From contig JAGBCG010000145.1 in NCBI GenBank assembly GCA_017938055.1, forward strand, positions 1 through 16,645: DNA of 16,645 nt, read 5' to 3'. Made by a program: the position numbers and the translations under genes. The notes beneath the pieces are model-generated. The model was not told the DNA's origin, did not search any database, and saw only the letters and a program-made list of their open reading frames with translations. Below are positions 14,874-16,645 of the stretch, piece by piece; within the stretch, counting starts at the first letter, position 1, and each line of letters opens with the position of its first letter. The DNA is from Clostridia bacterium. Its GTDB lineage: Bacteria > Bacillota > Clostridia > Oscillospirales > CAG-382.

Positions 14874-15110
14874 TTAATCGTCTATATCCAAAAATTTATA
14901 TGCCGGTACACTCAGCACCTCTGCTATTACAAACAGTGTTTTCAATGACGGGCAGAAATAACAGTTCGGTCCCTCAAGCTGAGAGATATATCCGGCGGAC
15001 AAATCGCATGCTTCTGCCAGCTCCTCTTGTGTCATTCCCTGCAATTTACGATAGTATGCTATTTTTAGCCCTACTTTTATCAGATTCATTTTATACTGAC
15101 TTTCATGCAT
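14874..15110 (-). CDS. Small XRE-family helix-turn-helix regulator
   Basis: This protein of about 78 residues is essentially one Cro/C1-type HTH domain: VGLKIAYYRKLQGMTQEELAEACDLSAGYISQLEGPNCYFCPSLKTLFVIAEVLSVP in structure, with recognition helix around AGYISQLE. I chose the ATG at 15110 because GGGTGAG lies just upstream; a GTG at 15119 is in frame but is part of that site. TATAAT-like sequence lies close upstream on the same strand. It diverges from the SLOG-domain gene, and a 24-bp perfect palindrome lies between their starts, so it may control that gene and itself. Two cysteines in NCYFCPS are unusual in this small domain and could sense redox state or metal, which is speculative. Confidence 0.85.
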   Translation of the reverse strand: MHESQYKMNLIKVGLKIAYYRKLQGMTQEELAEACDLSAGYISQLEGPNCYFCPSLKTLFVIAEVLSVPAYKFLDIDD

Positions 15111-15173
15111 ATCACTCACCCATTTTTATTATAACCTATTTACAGATTAAAGAATACATGATAAAATATAGGC

Positions 15174-15197
15174 ATTACTATATATTATTATAGTAAT
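15174..15197. promoter_or_regulatory. 24-bp perfect-arm palindrome, candidate operator for the XRE regulator
   Basis: ATTACTATA (15174-15182) and TATAGTAAT (15189-15197) are perfect 9-bp inverted arms around TATTAT. It lies 27 bp before the SLOG gene start and 63 bp from the XRE start, and it contains -10-like sequences, so a bound dimer could block transcription. AT-rich DNA gives palindromes by chance more easily, but 18 paired bases is notable. Confidence 0.5.
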
Positions 15198-15224
15198 TAC
15201 AATATGTGATATAAGGAGAATTAT

Positions 15225-15554
15225 ATGAAATTATTAATAGCAGGCTCAAGAAGTATCGTTGATTTTGATTTATCGCCATACATCAGTGACGATGTTGACA
15301 CTATTCTAAGCGGCGGTGCTAAGGGAATTGATACTATTGCTGAAAAGTACGCAGACAAGCATGGTCTTAACAAAATTATAATAACTCCACAATACAAATT
15401 ATACGGAAAATTTGCTCCGTTAAAGAGAAATGAAGAGCTTATAAACCTTGCTGACAGCGTTCTTATTATTTGGGACGGCATTTCAAAAGGCACAAAATAC
15501 ACCTATGACCTTGCTATAAAACTTTGCAAAAATACAAATATTATTTTGCTGTAA
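15225..15554 (+). CDS. SLOG-domain protein (DUF2493 / YspA-like)
   Basis: This 109-residue protein starts at ATG 15225 after AAGGAG. It is a compact Rossmann-like SLOG domain: LLIAGSRS (strand plus GSR, residues 3-10), ILSGGAKGIDTIAEKYA (nucleotide-binding GG, 27-43), PLKRNEELINLADSVLIIWDG (66-85) and a closing ISKGTKYTYDLA. SLOG proteins are thought to bind nucleotides or their derivatives; some act in conflict or stress systems, related to DprA and to LOG cytokinin-forming enzymes. No partner effector gene is adjacent. It is probably transcribed alone, with a terminator right after. Biological role is unknown. Confidence 0.85.
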   Translation: MKLLIAGSRSIVDFDLSPYISDDVDTILSGGAKGIDTIAEKYADKHGLNKIIITPQYKLYGKFAPLKRNEELINLADSVLIIWDGISKGTKYTYDLAIKLCKNTNIILL

Positions 15555-15565
15555 TCCAAAAATAT

Positions 15566-15604
15566 CTCCTCCTTTAGCTTTTATGCTTTAGGAGGAGTTT
15601 ATTA
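15566..15604. terminator. Bidirectional terminator between convergent genes
   Basis: CTCCTCCT (15566-15573) pairs with AGGAGGAG (15590-15597), with a further GC pair set inside, and is followed by TTTATTATTA on the plus strand. AAAAATAT precedes it, giving a T-rich tail on the minus strand, so it can serve both the SLOG gene and the repeat-protein gene. Confidence 0.78.
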
Positions 15605-15612
15605 TTACTATA

Positions 15613-16338
15613 CTATTGTGAACAATAAGCGTACACACTGCCGTTAACAGCTTCGGTTGTACCGTCTGCGTATGTTATCTTTATATTACATATCCTTAAT
15701 CTATAGCAGTCTGTGACATTGGCAAAATACTTTGTAAATGCCTCTCCATCGCTATACCAACTAAGATTATTACAGTCATAGGTAACAGACTGGCATTTAT
15801 TTCCATATATATCCTTTAATCCATTTCCATTTTTATCAAGATAATATGCATCAAAACTAAGCTTTGAAACTGCTTTATAATTCTTACTTGTATTACGTAT
15901 ATCCACATACAAATCTATACAGCTATTCGTACTGGATGTCCTTGAAAACTTGGCACTTATTACTATAGGGTAGCTCTCTTTACTCCAGCCTACCTTTACC
16001 CAATCATCTGCCTTTATTCTCATTACATATCTCTTATCGCTCAACGAATATACCCACTGATATATTTCTTCCTCTGTTTCGTACCATCCAACTTTTTTAT
16101 ATGCTTCTACAGCGGATTTTTTTATTAAAATCTTTCTTCCATCCATTGCATACATATATACAACAGGCTGTTCATACCAGCCAACTGCTTTATACTCATC
16201 TACAGCTGACTGTGCTATTCTTATTGTTCTGCCATCAGGAGTATACATTGTAACTTTATCATCATCCTGTCCTGACACAGCAAATGACAATGATATAACA
16301 AAGGTTATCAATGCAAGCAACAGTCCTTTTATTCTCAT
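15613..16338 (-). CDS. Secreted protein with three GWY-type repeats
   Basis: The start was placed at ATG 16338, which follows GGAGGAA closely; a longer frame from 16365 lacks a site. The 241-residue product has a signal peptide (MRIKGLLLALITFVISLSFA, cleavage near 20-23). Three tandem repeats of about 30 residues follow at about 28-56, 59-87 and 93-119, each built as VxMYxxDGRxIxIxxSAVxxYKxVGWY; the third is more diverged (VYSLSDKRYVMRIKADDWVKVGWS). The C-terminal 115 residues form a beta-rich domain with several cysteines (VISAKFSRTSSTNSCIDLYVDIRNTS ... in style like FxLYD or Ig-like modules). It is probably released or wall-associated. No catalytic motif is visible and I assign no function. 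Confidence 0.82.
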   Translation of the reverse strand: MRIKGLLLALITFVISLSFAVSGQDDDKVTMYTPDGRTIRIAQSAVDEYKAVGWYEQPVVYMYAMDGRKILIKKSAVEAYKKVGWYETEEEIYQWVYSLSDKRYVMRIKADDWVKVGWSKESYPIVISAKFSRTSSTNSCIDLYVDIRNTSKNYKAVSKLSFDAYYLDKNGNGLKDIYGNKCQSVTYDCNNLSWYSDGEAFTKYFANVTDCYRLRICNIKITYADGTTEAVNGSVYAYCSQ

Positions 16339-16447
16339 ATTTCCTCCAAAATACAGATTTGTCAAAACTTACCACAGCATTATAACACATATTTTTTCAT
16401 TTGTAAAGAGATATGTACTTTTTGCTAATAACACGTGCTTTGAGGCA

Positions 16448-16480
16448 CAAAAAACAGCACCCACGAAAAGTGAGTGCTGT
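16448..16480 (-). terminator. Intrinsic terminator for a gene entering from the right edge
   Basis: On the minus strand ACAGCAC (16480-16474) pairs with GTGCTGT (16460-16454), with an inner CAC/GTG extension, and is followed by a run of Ts (TTTTTTGTG). It points to a minus-strand gene upstream, towards the right edge. Confidence 0.75.
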
Positions 16481-16539
16481 AAATTTTTGAAATAAAGAAA
16501 TTATCTCTTTGAGAAATAAGAATAATGTTTTGTAGCGTT

Positions 16540-16645
16540 TCAAATCGTTTGTTTTCGCCTTGTTTTATAAGGCTTTACTTTTAATATCGTTTTGTTTTGT
16601 GGCGTCCATTTTTTTGCCTTTTCGTAATTTCGGACACCAAAAGGA
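16540..16645 (-). CDS. Possible 3' end of a minus-strand gene (partial, unknown)
   Basis: One minus-strand frame enters from the right edge and stays open for 34 codons to TGA at 16542-16540. It reads PFGVRNYEKAKKWTPQNK and then a basic tail (KPYKTRRKQTI). It is included only because a good minus-strand terminator follows 60 bp downstream. Two other frames are also open for about 20-26 codons, so the frame choice is uncertain. Confidence 0.3.
   Translation of the reverse strand, partial: PFGVRNYEKAKKWTPQNKTILKVKPYKTRRKQTI

Noticed and set aside
14834..15193. Plus-strand 119-codon open frame
   Set aside because: It is antisense to the clear XRE gene and starts within a terminator.
16601..16638. 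Inverted repeat GGCGTCC / GGACACC at the right edge
   Set aside because: One mismatch, long loop and probable position inside a partial coding region; not distinctive.

Overview
The window looks like a chromosomal segment of a low-GC, endospore-forming member of the Clostridia, probably gut-associated. The evidence is AT-rich codon use, strong GGAGG ribosome binding sites, the spore maturation pair spmA-spmB, CCA-encoding tRNA genes and many intrinsic terminators. No phage, transposase, CRISPR array or rRNA gene is visible.

Left part (1-6720). A truncated TetR-family regulator (minus strand) diverges from a CDF zinc-type metal exporter with a histidine-rich tail; palindromes in the shared spacer are candidate operators. 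A tRNA-Pro(GGG) gene with a consensus promoter and the spmB/spmA pair follow on the minus strand. On the plus strand come a cytoplasmic-looking N-acetylmuramoyl-L-alanine amidase with an SH3 domain, then a copper efflux unit: a CopA-type P1B-ATPase starting at TTG and a CopZ-type chaperone.

Middle part (6728-11248). A tRNA-style promoter and leader precedes not a tRNA but a broken glycoside-hydrolase-like gene. A broken SGNH-type esterase gene follows. A second, clearly related copy of the same promoter/leader then appears, this time in front of tRNA-Leu(CAG). The 3.3 kb decayed carbohydrate module therefore lies between two diverged direct repeats. Just after the tRNA is a 97-bp element of four perfect small hairpins separated by a constant 7-nt linker and bounded by imperfect inverted repeats. 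An AT-rich coiled-coil lipoprotein gene follows.

Right part (11463-16645). A trmO-like tRNA methyltransferase gene overlaps by 4 nt a gene for an unusual 862-residue protein: a Tet(M)/EF-G-like ribosomal GTPase fused to a C-terminal NYN nuclease domain that resembles the ribosomal A-site endoribonuclease Rae1/YacP. This pair is the most interesting candidate system in the window, since both products act on the decoding centre (tRNA position 37; the ribosomal A site). A small XRE regulator and a SLOG-domain protein then diverge across a 24-bp perfect palindrome. The window ends with a secreted protein carrying three GWY-type repeats and the edge of a possible further minus-strand gene.

All product names come from motif recognition by eye. 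No database search was possible.
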